Origin: a virus
Length of the DNA: 64,000 bases
Direction: 5' to 3' (one strand)
Virus record (IMG/VR): IMGVR_UViG_3300034190_001539
Span: 1-64,000 of that record
Shown: positions 45,567-53,590 of the stretch, piece by piece
Layout: the number at the start of each line of letters is the position of its first letter
Position numbering within the stretch: the stretch's first letter is position 1
Program-made: the position numbers and the translations under genes
The notes under the pieces: model-generated
What the model was told of the DNA's origin: nothing
What the model saw: only the letters and a program-made list of their open reading frames with translations
Databases searched by the model: none

Positions 45567-47189
45567 TTAAACTTGATCGATGTCGGTTACAACAACTTTT
45601 CCGTAGAATTCTGGACGAACCATCTTCTTAGCGTAACGAGTCATCACACCTTTACGTGGAGTAAAGTTTTGAGGATCGTATACTAACGGAGTCATAATCA
45701 TCGGTACATATGGAGCATATACAGCACCAGTTTCTAAGAAATTGCTTCCTCTGAAACCAATAAGTATAGAATTATCCAACATGTAAGGATTCTTATAAAC
45801 AGTATATCTGTTATTGATTGAACCAACAGCTTCAACACCCATAGCATAAGTTTTACCTTCTGCATTACCAGTATTAGCAATATATCCGCTAACTGATTCT
45901 AAGATTGTAGCAGTTTCAGGTGAAACAACAACAAAATTAGCACCACCACGAAGTGTTTTCTGATGGATAGCATTAGAAACAGATTGTATCTTAATACCTA
46001 ATGTTTGAAACCATTGAGATTTCGTATAAGCATTAGAAGCACCACTTATTTGTGAAAAAGCAGGTGCACCTGTTCCAGAACCATCATACTCATAGCCAAC
46101 TTTAGCTGACCAGTATGCTGTCTTAGCAGAAGCATTAGCTTTTAACATATCAAGGATTTCTAAATCGATTTCCATTGCGATGTACTCACTTAACATAGCA
46201 GTTAGTTCAGCTTCGGCATCAACAGAATGATAAGCATTAAGATCCTGAGCAAGCTCTGGTGTCCATACAGCTTTTAACTTTCTTGTTTTAGCAACGATAG
46301 CTTCACTTCTTAACTGAATGTCTACTTCTGGAATCTCAAGATCATCAGCAGATGATGGTCCAGGTGTAGTAAACGAGCTCTGTTCAAAATCACCACGTTG
46401 AGTAGCAATTGGAGCTTCGTGATACTTAACACCAAAAAGTTGTCCATCAGCAGGTGTAATCTTAGCAAAGAAACTAGCAGTAGTTACATTATTGACATCA
46501 TCAACTACACTATAAGCTGGATAAACAGCTGTTACTCCAGAACCACTAAGTTCCCAAGCACGTATGCCATTGTAGTCAGGTCTAGTAAATAAACCAGCAC
46601 CAACTGATACTTTTAAAAGTGTTCCATCAGCAACAGAAGCACTTAAATCAGGCTCAAAGTCTACATCTTTCCATGTAGCAGAACCAGTAGTCATACCAAG
46701 TGGCGTAATACCTTCAGCTTTTTTATCGTTGATTGAATATCCAAATTTGCCTGCACCATACAAACCACCACTAGCATCGCCAGAACCTGAAGTATTACCA
46801 AATACATCAGAATTTTGATCGATTTGTGAGGAAGCAGAACCATATTTGAAGTCCAAAAAGAAAATCAGACCTGATGGTAGATTCATCGGTTGTACACTAA
46901 CAAACTCTTGTGCTGACAATTCACCAAAGATTCTACGAACCAATGGTAATGCAACACCAGACCACTCTTCTCTATCACCACCAGTACCTGTCGCTGAAGC
47001 TTCTTTAATAAGCTGCGTTGCCTGGTTTTCTAAAAGAACAGCCATTCCCTGTTTCTTAGTGGAGTCATCGATTTCATCTAACAATCCGGTCGGTTCCCAT
47101 TTGTCGACCAGTTTCCTAGTCTGTTTGAGAAGCTCTTTGTGTGGGTTGTGCCCAGTCATCAAAGAGTTTAGATTATCAAAGTTTGACAT
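45567..47189 (-). CDS. 23: Major capsid protein gp23
   Basis: Signatures of T4-type gp23 are clear: LVDKWEPTGLLDEI, MAVLLENQATQLIKEA, LVRRIFGELSAQEFVSVQPM, LPSGLIFFLDFKYG and, near the C terminus, YVPMIMTPLVYDPQNFTPRK. At 540 aa it is close to T4 (521 aa). The site I-K-E63|A64 sits where T4 gp23 loses its 65-residue propeptide, so prohead maturation by the gp21 homologue is expected. It lies between scaffold and a strong terminator, consistent with a very highly expressed gene. Confidence 0.97.
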   Translation of the reverse strand: MSNFDNLNSLMTGHNPHKELLKQTRKLVDKWEPTGLLDEIDDSTKKQGMAVLLENQATQLIKEASATGTGGDREEWSGVALPLVRRIFGELSAQEFVSVQPMNLPSGLIFFLDFKYGSASSQIDQNSDVFGNTSGSGDASGGLYGAGKFGYSINDKKAEGITPLGMTTGSATWKDVDFEPDLSASVADGTLLKVSVGAGLFTRPDYNGIRAWELSGSGVTAVYPAYSVVDDVNNVTTASFFAKITPADGQLFGVKYHEAPIATQRGDFEQSSFTTPGPSSADDLEIPEVDIQLRSEAIVAKTRKLKAVWTPELAQDLNAYHSVDAEAELTAMLSEYIAMEIDLEILDMLKANASAKTAYWSAKVGYEYDGSGTGAPAFSQISGASNAYTKSQWFQTLGIKIQSVSNAIHQKTLRGGANFVVVSPETATILESVSGYIANTGNAEGKTYAMGVEAVGSINNRYTVYKNPYMLDNSILIGFRGSNFLETGAVYAPYVPMIMTPLVYDPQNFTPRKGVMTRYAKKMVRPEFYGKVVVTDIDQV

Positions 47190-47203
47190 TATATGTCTCC
47201 CAA

Positions 47204-48262
47204 TTATATAAGGTTAGCTAACTTCTTAAACCTGTCTCTCAAATCTGAACTTTCAGTTATTACTTTCTTTTCAGATTTGGTAGACGCTATTGGTTTAGAT
47301 GCGCTTCCCTTATGTTCATTTATTTCATTTTTTCTAGCACCAAAAGATTCACCAAGTGTAGAATACACTAACTTGACTTCTCTAAGGTTACTAGCTCTAT
47401 CGAATTGCTCAACGACTTTCATCTTCTGTTCATTGTTCAAACCATGCTTTCTGAATAGTTTGTTTGTGAATAAAAGTTTAGCATTTAGCAAGTTGACTTC
47501 ATTTAGCTTTCCACGAAGTGTTTCGATTACGGAACGATGTTCTTCAAGATCAGATTTTAGTTCGGAAACTTCGTCTTTCTTTTCATCTTCATCTTCTTCC
47601 TCAGAAAGTGCTTTAAGTACTTCGTCAAGATCGATGTCCTCATCCATCTCATCTTCGTCTTTATCTTCACCTTCTTTTAACTTCGCTTTTCCGTCACTTC
47701 CGACTCCAGATGAATCATTGGCTTTTTTATTGACTTTATTGTCACCATTACCAATATCAGAGGAAACGTCATTTTCATCCATTTCTTCTTTTTCATCTTT
47801 ATCTTCACCTTCTTCAAGCTCAGACTCTAACTCTTTAATTACAGATTCTAAATCAAGATCTTCTTCCATATCTTCATCATCATCTTTAGCGATTTCATCC
47901 ATTTCATCTTCATCTTCTTCTTCAGATACTACAGGTGCATATTTAACACCATCGATTTCGATTATTTTGGTTTCATCCACATCAGACGGATCTTCATCAG
48001 CATCATCAGAAGGATCTTCGTCATCTTCTTTGTATGATATTTCATCAACATCATCATCAGAAGGATCTTCGTCATCTTCTTTGTATGAGATTTCATCTAC
48101 ATCTTTCTCATCTTCATCTTCCATTTCTGTTTGAATCTTCTGAGATAGCATGTTCTGCAATCTTGGAGTGAAAGCCTCTTCTAAAGCCATCTTTGCGTTT
48201 TCTAAAGCAGTCTCACGAACAGCTTTTGCGTCAGCAATTGCTTCTTTTAAGAGATCATCCAT
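47204..48262 (-). CDS. 22: Prohead scaffold/core protein gp22-like (352 aa)
   Basis: The protein is extremely acidic (long Asp/Glu runs from about 48 to 230), helical at both ends, and lies immediately upstream of gp23, the standard gp22 position. The C-terminal part (LRGKLNEVNLLNAKLLFTNK, KMKVVEQFDRASNLREVKLV) is typical of T4-type core proteins. LLKE|A near the N terminus and VITE|S near the C terminus fit gp21 cleavage. It is longer than T4 gp22 (269 aa) because of acidic inserts, including a duplicated 17-residue unit. Confidence 0.85.
   Translation of the reverse strand: MDDLLKEAIADAKAVRETALENAKMALEEAFTPRLQNMLSQKIQTEMEDEDEKDVDEISYKEDDEDPSDDDVDEISYKEDDEDPSDDADEDPSDVDETKIIEIDGVKYAPVVSEEEDEDEMDEIAKDDDEDMEEDLDLESVIKELESELEEGEDKDEKEEMDENDVSSDIGNGDNKVNKKANDSSGVGSDGKAKLKEGEDKDEDEMDEDIDLDEVLKALSEEEDEDEKKDEVSELKSDLEEHRSVIETLRGKLNEVNLLNAKLLFTNKLFRKHGLNNEQKMKVVEQFDRASNLREVKLVYSTLGESFGARKNEINEHKGSASKPIASTKSEKKVITESSDLRDRFKKLANLI
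48003..48104 (-). repeat. Two tandem 51-bp repeats in gp22
   Basis: 48003-48053 and 48054-48104 are nearly identical and encode DVDEISYKEDDEDPSDD twice; a partial third copy (DADEDPSD) follows. Confidence 0.85.
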
Positions 48263-48329
48263 TATTATTCTCCTATTTAGGATTTAGTATAGTTATTGGG
48301 AACTATAATAGAATTATTATATTTCGGTT

Positions 48330-48354
48330 ACACCGTATACGATAGGAACGGTGT
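48330..48354 (-). other. Hairpin in the gp22 leader
   Basis: A 7-bp perfect stem (ACACCGT/ACGGTGT) with an 11-base loop, in an otherwise A/T-rich 123-base gap. It is not followed by T residues on the sense strand, so it is not a typical terminator. It may act as a leader structure or RNA processing site for the scaffold-capsid transcript. Confidence 0.45.
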
Positions 48355-48364
48355 GTTTAGTTTT

Positions 48365-48382
48365 GATATATATAAATATAAA
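48365..48382 (-). promoter_or_regulatory. AT-rich TATTTAT element upstream of gp22
   Basis: Sense TTTATATTTATATATATC follows the S21 stop and lies ~105 bases upstream of the gp22 ATG, leaving a leader that contains the hairpin. Confidence 0.45.
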
Positions 48383-48385
48383 AAG

Positions 48386-48613
48386 TTAAAATTTTCTTCC
48401 TCTTTTTCGTGAATCTTCTTCCATTAGTTTTATTTTTTTCCAATAATTACGAGCTTTAGCTTTACTTTTAGCTTCTTTTTTAACATCGGATGGTTTTTTA
48501 TAAAACTCACGTTCTCTTAAATCATACATTAAATTAGAATCTTTTACTTTTCTTTTAAAAATACTGAGAGCTTTCTCAACATTATTATTTTTAACAACAA
48601 CCTTTATTGCCAT
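48386..48613 (-). CDS. rpsU: Ribosomal protein bS21 homologue
   Basis: The sequence shows the bS21 pattern: a short beta start (IKVVVKNNNVEKAL), FKRKVKDSNLMYDLREREFY, KKPSDVKKEAKSKAKARNYW and a strongly basic end. At 75 aa it has the normal length. bS21 sits near the 16S 3' end (anti-Shine-Dalgarno) and affects initiation; phage copies are known, including in pelagiphages. Here it lies between internal head genes and scaffold, directly before the capsid genes, so it would be made with the late structural proteins. A role in favouring phage late mRNAs is inference. Confidence 0.9.
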   Translation of the reverse strand: MAIKVVVKNNNVEKALSIFKRKVKDSNLMYDLREREFYKKPSDVKKEAKSKAKARNYWKKIKLMEEDSRKRGRKF

Positions 48614-48622
48614 ATTTACCTC

Positions 48623-49246
48623 TTAGTCTGTTTCTTTTTTTGCCTTATAATTTCTATCAACATAGTTAAAGAAATCATCCTTATCTTCTGGCTTTAAATC
48701 TTTTGGAGACTTAATTCCAAATTTTTTCATAGCTTTATTAAAAAATTCTTTGTATCCGTCATCCTCTCTAAACATCATATCCTTACCTTCATTAGATTCG
48801 CTATCCTCATCATCATGACCTGGCACATGCTTTTCACCAATCTCATAGTATCTACCTAAGATATTCCCCATATCTTCGTATAAACCACTCATTCTTTCCT
48901 GTAGAGAATTAGCTTCTTGTGAAACCTTACCAAATTGCTTTGATAAGCCTGTAAGTTCTTTCATATTACGGCTGACTGTAACCTTATCAAACATATCTTC
49001 TGTTTCAGATAGAGTATGTTGAGCAGCACCTTCAGCAATCGATGAAAGACTTTCAGCTACTTCTTTTAAGCTACCTTTACCATAGATGGATTCACCTATA
49101 GAGTTAAAGTTACGAATAGATTCTACTAATTCATTTACATTGATAGATGGTTTATCGTTTTCTTTCTTAGCCCACGGACTTTCTGAAATCATACCACCAG
49201 CTATTCTTATCTCTTTTAGTAAATCTTTTAATTTAACATTTGCCAT
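48623..49246 (-). CDS. Putative internal head/prohead core protein (207 aa)
   Basis: It is helical and charged, with VKLKDLLKEIRIAGGMISES at the N terminus. That segment contains LKE|I and ISE|S, compatible with gp21 cleavage, and resembles T4 internal-protein capsid-targeting peptides in length and style. The middle is a coiled-coil region and the C terminus ends DFFNYVDRNYKAKKETD. It lies in the prohead block between S21 and another small protein. No enzymatic motif visible. Confidence 0.6.
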   Translation of the reverse strand: MANVKLKDLLKEIRIAGGMISESPWAKKENDKPSINVNELVESIRNFNSIGESIYGKGSLKEVAESLSSIAEGAAQHTLSETEDMFDKVTVSRNMKELTGLSKQFGKVSQEANSLQERMSGLYEDMGNILGRYYEIGEKHVPGHDDEDSESNEGKDMMFREDDGYKEFFNKAMKKFGIKSPKDLKPEDKDDFFNYVDRNYKAKKETD

Positions 49247-49260
49247 AATATTGTCTCCTT

Positions 49261-49274
49261 AGATATAAATATCT
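49261..49274 (-). promoter_or_regulatory. AT-rich TATTTAT element upstream of the 207-aa gene
   Basis: Sense AGATATTTATATCT, nearly palindromic, ends 15 bases before the ATG at 49246 and just precedes its AAGGAG ribosome site. Confidence 0.35.
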
Positions 49275-49280
49275 ACTTTC

Positions 49281-49538
49281 TTAATTTTCTTTATTTTGAA
49301 ATTTATCTTCTAAACCATCTTTACCATCAAAGTAATTGTACACACTCTGTAAGTAGTCCATAGACTTAGTTAGTTTGGATTGAACCCAAGCCGGCATTTC
49401 AACTTCACCACCATTACCGACATTATCAACTATCTTATAAATCATTTTTGCATACTTCATAGAACGTTCTAATTGAGCTTTAGCCATTTTACCTTCGTGG
49501 TCATCAGCTTCGTTTAATATATCCTTTAATTTTATCAT
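49281..49538 (-). CDS. Small internal head protein candidate (85 aa)
   Basis: The N-terminal MIKLKDILNE|ADDHEGK closely mimics a T4 capsid-targeting sequence ending in an x-x-E|A cleavage site. The rest is helical with no recognisable domain. Its ATG overlaps the stop of the upstream gene (ATGA-type). A co-packaged internal protein is the favoured reading, unproven. Confidence 0.55.
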   Translation of the reverse strand: MIKLKDILNEADDHEGKMAKAQLERSMKYAKMIYKIVDNVGNGGEVEMPAWVQSKLTKSMDYLQSVYNYFDGKDGLEDKFQNKEN

Positions 49539-50686
49539 TTTACAAACTTCATAGCCATTTTAGCCATCTTTGGTATTGATAGATTTGCGAACTTTTTCTT
49601 ATTAGATGTATTGATTTTATCATATACTTGAGTTATAGCAGATGCAGAATAACTATCAACTTTCATCTTTTTACCTGATACAGGATCTTTAATGTTAGTA
49701 ATACCATTCTTTAAAACATCTCTAATTTTAGCAATTATATCAGGATCTTTAGCTTCATTTACAGATTCAGATATTTGAGGATTCCTTTGTGTTCCACTAT
49801 TCCAACTACTAATTAGTGAAATAAACGGAGTCATATGTTTTTTGTACATTTTTAAAATAATCTTTTCGTCTGTTTTATCACCTCTTATTTTAGTAGACAT
49901 TTTAGCTAAAACAATAACTTCTTGTTCAAATTTTCTAACTGATTTCATAAAATCATCAGTTAATTTTTGAGCATATTGTTTTTGACCTTCATTTACATCA
50001 CCCTTACCAGTAAGTTTATATCCTAAAACTTCGGCATTCTCTTTTCTGGCTTTTTCAAATTTTTTCTTTTCAGAACCTTTTAAATCTCCACCAAATCCTT
50101 CATCTTTCTTTTTCTTTTTAAATTTAGCCATAAATCTTTGAAATAAACTTTTTGCTTTTTTATGGTCTTTATGATTTCTATTACCTAAAGCAGTTTTAAC
50201 TTTAACATTTTTTGCAATCTGTCTGTCCAACATAGCTTTGTAAGCTGCTGGATTAGTGACGGACATAGGTGGAACTAATTCTGTTATTTGAGATTCTTTC
50301 TTCAAACGACTCTTTTCAGCCCTTCCTCTATTCTTAGACTCTGATTCAAATCCCACAATCTTTCCCCCTTTGTGTGAGGCGTCTTTGCCATCACCATTAC
50401 CATAAGTACCTTTCTTACGATTGTACTTATTTAATTCTGCTCTATACTTTTTAGACTTTGTAGAAGATTGAAATTTCTTATACTCATCCTTATAGTCTCT
50501 TTCTTCCTTTACCTTTTTAGGTAAGTCGTCATGCTTTGTTTTAGCATACTTTCTTACACTACCCTTTTCCATAGACTTAGCAGCCTTTTGAGCTGCTTTT
50601 GAAAATTTACCAGCGGGCGCTTCACCCTTCTGTATCGACCTTACTATACCCATAAACTTTTGTTGTTGTTTGGATTTAGATGGCAT
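49535..50686 (-). CDS. Basic DUF3008-type fusion protein, probably head-internal (383 aa)
   Basis: Residues 1-~20 (MPSKSKQQQKFMGIVRSIQK) match the DUF3008 motif, normally a stand-alone small protein. Residues ~62-110 (DYKDEYKKFQSSTKSKKYRA, GNGDGKDASHKGG) match a second small module common in marine phages. The remainder is strongly Lys-rich and helical. Several [IV]-x-E sites (ITE|L, DVNE|G, SVNE|A) could be cut by the prohead protease. The high positive charge would suit packaging with DNA. It starts directly after the gp21 stop. Confidence 0.6.
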   Translation of the reverse strand: MPSKSKQQQKFMGIVRSIQKGEAPAGKFSKAAQKAAKSMEKGSVRKYAKTKHDDLPKKVKEERDYKDEYKKFQSSTKSKKYRAELNKYNRKKGTYGNGDGKDASHKGGKIVGFESESKNRGRAEKSRLKKESQITELVPPMSVTNPAAYKAMLDRQIAKNVKVKTALGNRNHKDHKKAKSLFQRFMAKFKKKKKDEGFGGDLKGSEKKKFEKARKENAEVLGYKLTGKGDVNEGQKQYAQKLTDDFMKSVRKFEQEVIVLAKMSTKIRGDKTDEKIILKMYKKHMTPFISLISSWNSGTQRNPQISESVNEAKDPDIIAKIRDVLKNGITNIKDPVSGKKMKVDSYSASAITQVYDKINTSNKKKFANLSIPKMAKMAMKFVK

Positions 50687-51289
50687 TTAGCCTCTCATTA
50701 TATCGTTAATGACTGCTTCTACCTTACCATACTTTGTATTACGAACAGCAACGTTCTTATCAACACTCTCATTCATTGGATACATAAAAGCACCATGTGT
50801 AGATGGATTAGATACGAAGTCAAATGCAATCAGTTCAAAGTCATCCTGCACTTCTTGAGCCCCACTCTCATTCACAGATTCAACCGAACCCATACCACGA
50901 GAACTAATACCCAATCTAATACCACTTTTAAATAATTCTTTTAGAATATTACCGCTCGGTGTTGGTAAAACCTCTACAGTTCCAACTAAATCATCACCAT
51001 TCCAATTCATTTCTGTAATATTATGTGATACGTTAGCTAAATTCACAACAGAAGATTCGGGATGGTCTAACTCACCCATAGCCCTTTTCTGTCCAATAAA
51101 ATTTTCAAAATACTTTTTAGCTTCACGCATTAGTATTTCTTTTGGATACACCCTACCATTTTGGTTTTTAGTGTCTGCTCTTTGCAATACACCCTTAACA
51201 ACTAACTTTCCGTTGTTCTCTTTCATAGCCTCGTTGATTTGGTCGGCTTGTATTTCAAATGGTAAATAATCTACTATTAATTGTTTCAT
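50687..51289 (-). CDS. 21: Prohead core protease gp21
   Basis: The protein matches T4 gp21 serine protease (200 aa against 212). His76 in AMGELDHPESSVV, Ser in LGISSRGMGSV (129/130) and the FDFVSNPST segment (Asp157) form the expected catalytic region. QINE20|A21 and PMNE174|S175 are possible self-cleavage sites in T4-like I/L/M-x-E style. It processes scaffold, capsid and internal proteins during head maturation. It lies between prohead internal genes, overlapping the upstream gene by four bases. Confidence 0.93.
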   Translation of the reverse strand: MKQLIVDYLPFEIQADQINEAMKENNGKLVVKGVLQRADTKNQNGRVYPKEILMREAKKYFENFIGQKRAMGELDHPESSVVNLANVSHNITEMNWNGDDLVGTVEVLPTPSGNILKELFKSGIRLGISSRGMGSVESVNESGAQEVQDDFELIAFDFVSNPSTHGAFMYPMNESVDKNVAVRNTKYGKVEAVINDIMRG

Positions 51290-52068
51290 TTTCTACTCCT
51301 AAATATTCTATCGTAATTTTCTTTTAATATACGAGGATTCTTTTTTGATTCCTTTATTGCTTTATATTTTTTTCCATCGATTACTTTGATTTTTTCGTCT
51401 TTAACTTTTATAATGGAGTTAGCATAATCTCCTAAATCTGCTAATGTTCCATCACCTTCACCATCCATAGCCTTTCTAATTTTTTCATCATCTACCATTT
51501 TTTCAAGAGCTGCGTCTGCTTCTTCTTTACTACCAAAATACATTGGAGAAGATCCCATTCCCAATTCTATAGCATATTGAGGCTCGCCAGTCATATTTCC
51601 ATCATCATCAAAATTTGGAGCAGCGTGAAATCCTAATACATTATCGGGATCATCATCTTTACCAACCAAGCTATGAATCTCTCCACCATAGTTTGCATCT
51701 TCTGAGCCAACTGTTAGTCCTTTATCCTTTGCAATATTCTGTAATTCTTTTTCAATTTGTTCGTTTTCTTTTTCTGGTGCATTTTTTTCGTCATCACCAT
51801 CATCAGAATCCATATCTGGCTCATCTCCACCATCTCTATCGAAATCACCACCACCTAGCTTATCGCCAGAATCCTTTTCACTATCATCGCCACCATCATC
51901 TGACATTTTATTGTAAGCGACTTTTGCTGGGTGGTCATCTGGTTGCTTTTTAGCAGCACCAGCAGTCATTTCTTGAGACTCACCCTCTTTGTCTTTATAC
52001 TTGATGATTTTATCATCATCGACATCAGCCTCATTCATATTTGTTGCAATTTCTAATAGTGAAATCAT
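51286..52068 (-). CDS. Acidic internal head/core protein candidate (260 aa)
   Basis: MISLLEIATNMNE|ADVDDD at the N terminus resembles a capsid-targeting propeptide, and KAIKE|S and RILKE|N lie near the C terminus. Residues ~30-110 are Asp/Gly/Lys-rich and disordered-looking; ~110-210 look folded (VLGFHAAPNFDDDGNMTGEP, ELGMGSSPMYFGSKEEADAA). It lies directly upstream of the protease with ATGA overlap. Function unknown. Confidence 0.6.
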   Translation of the reverse strand: MISLLEIATNMNEADVDDDKIIKYKDKEGESQEMTAGAAKKQPDDHPAKVAYNKMSDDGGDDSEKDSGDKLGGGDFDRDGGDEPDMDSDDGDDEKNAPEKENEQIEKELQNIAKDKGLTVGSEDANYGGEIHSLVGKDDDPDNVLGFHAAPNFDDDGNMTGEPQYAIELGMGSSPMYFGSKEEADAALEKMVDDEKIRKAMDGEGDGTLADLGDYANSIIKVKDEKIKVIDGKKYKAIKESKKNPRILKENYDRIFRSRK

Positions 52069-52253
52069 TAGTCTTTCTCCATCATAATTTCGTGTTTAAG
52101 ACTTTCCAGTTGTTCTATCCACTGTCCAAGTCTCCTTATCATATAATTCTTATCTACATCTTTTTTCTGTATTTCAATTTGCCATCGTTTTAACAATGTT
52201 GAAATACTAAAAAGAGTATCCATATAGGATTTCTTCTTATCTTCAAACGGCAT
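52068..52253 (-). CDS. Small helical protein, unknown (61 aa)
   Basis: A short, probably all-helical, charged peptide (SISTLLKRWQIEIQKKDVDK, WIEQLESLKHEI). Its stop shares a base with the next ATG and it sits in the prohead block. Size and place recall T4 gp67/gp68-type core proteins, but sequence alone does not show this. Confidence 0.5.
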   Translation of the reverse strand: MPFEDKKKSYMDTLFSISTLLKRWQIEIQKKDVDKNYMIRRLGQWIEQLESLKHEIMMEKD

Positions 52254-52264
52254 AGTGACTCCGG

Positions 52265-52693
52265 TTACTGTAACTGACCTACTTTGCTTGCTAGTTTTAC
52301 TAACCTCTCACTTATTTTATTTAAAGCCTTATGTGTATTTTTCCAATATGACCTAGAATCGACATTCAATTCATTTTTAAGACGAACATTCATCTTTACC
52401 AATTTATCCAATTCATTGAGACTATCTCTAATCTCTCTCATAGAACGACCTATCTTTTGTTTTGGATTCATTGACTCATCATTTCTATAGTTGTGATACT
52501 TACCTTCAGTTACTTTGCTGTATCCAGTAGAGTTGGTAGCTATCTTCTTCTTTTTCTTCTTATCTTTCTTTCTACCACCACCAAATGCATAAGGCGTTTG
52601 ATAGCCAGCAATATCACCAGTTACAGAAGCTTCATCGAGCTCATTTTTGATTAACTCTCTGATTATTTCTTTGAGTTTATCCATTTTAGACAT
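52265..52693 (-). CDS. Small head-associated protein candidate (142 aa)
   Basis: The N terminus MSKMDKLKEIIRELIKNELDE|A ends in an LDE|A site like the other putative internal proteins. A basic Gly/Lys patch follows (GGGRKKDKKKKKKIATN), then a helical C-terminal half (MREIRDSLNELDKLVKMNVR). It overlaps the end of the upstream gene by eight bases. No known domain. Confidence 0.55.
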   Translation of the reverse strand: MSKMDKLKEIIRELIKNELDEASVTGDIAGYQTPYAFGGGRKKDKKKKKKIATNSTGYSKVTEGKYHNYRNDESMNPKQKIGRSMREIRDSLNELDKLVKMNVRLKNELNVDSRSYWKNTHKALNKISERLVKLASKVGQLQ

Positions 52694-53540
52694 TCTTTAG
52701 CTCCTTAACTAATTCATAATATCTCATTAATGTAACCACTTGCTTATCCTCAACTATTCTTCCCTTCATAAGAGTTTCTGCTTGATTTATAGCCTCTTTT
52801 AGCTTAATCTTTGTAACTTTGTCTGAAACTTTAGGTAAATGCGATTGGAGTTGCTTTTTTACCTTAACTGTTTCACTTTCAATAAACTCTTTAAGAGAAT
52901 TGGTGTTAGAAATGTTATTTATGTACTCTTTTAACAAATTTCTTTGATTTGCGCTAAGAGAACTATATTTTTTGTTAAATTTTTCAACTAAAATTCCATA
53001 AGCAAGCAATCTCAAATCTTTTTCTTGCTTTTTGTAACCCTCTACCATAACATTCTCTTTCTTTTTGGTTGAAAGGTTCTTTCGTGTTATGTTTTCTACA
53101 ATAGTAAAGCGACTTTCTGTTTCTGTCTGAGGATTCATAGCTTCTTTTGTTGAAAATAGCTTAAAGATTGAAGCATTTACTTTATAGTTTGGTATTCTAG
53201 CCATAAAAAAGTTATTTATATCATAATGAGAACGAACCTCTTTAATTAGATTATATTTTTCTCTTTTTAGAGAAGCTTCGTTTAATTTGATACGAGCAGT
53301 TAATACTGCATCTACTAAATGATTGGCTTTTGTTTCTGATTTGTAATTCTCAACAGTTAATACTCTATATAATTCGTACTCTTTACCCAATTGAGTGTTC
53401 TTATTAAAAAACTCTTTTAATATTTTAGCCGCATAACCTTTCTTATCATTATTTAACACATCGACTGTAATCTGTCTAGTTAATAACTCAAATAATATTC
53501 CGGTGTTACGGATTTTTGAGTGTTTTGTTTTTGAACTCAT
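52686..53540 (-). CDS. Conserved helical protein of the portal block, unknown (284 aa)
   Basis: The ATG at 53540 (MSSKTKHSKIRNTGILFELL) has GGAG six bases upstream; an earlier in-frame TTG is not needed. The protein is helical and basic with no enzyme motif. The N-terminal RNTGILFELLTRQITVDVLN looks conserved in style. It lies just downstream of portal and could be a core or assembly factor. A promoter-like element precedes it. Confidence 0.6.
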   Translation of the reverse strand: MSSKTKHSKIRNTGILFELLTRQITVDVLNNDKKGYAAKILKEFFNKNTQLGKEYELYRVLTVENYKSETKANHLVDAVLTARIKLNEASLKREKYNLIKEVRSHYDINNFFMARIPNYKVNASIFKLFSTKEAMNPQTETESRFTIVENITRKNLSTKKKENVMVEGYKKQEKDLRLLAYGILVEKFNKKYSSLSANQRNLLKEYINNISNTNSLKEFIESETVKVKKQLQSHLPKVSDKVTKIKLKEAINQAETLMKGRIVEDKQVVTLMRYYELVKELKNV

Positions 53541-53569
53541 ATTATACTCCAATCGTTTATATAATTCTT

Positions 53570-53585
53570 CATATATAAATATATG
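53570..53585 (-). promoter_or_regulatory. AT-rich TATTTAT element downstream of portal
   Basis: Sense CATATATTTATATATG lies 30-45 bases before the ATG at 53540, in the 50-base gap after the portal stop. Confidence 0.45.
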
Positions 53586-53590
53586 ATTAC

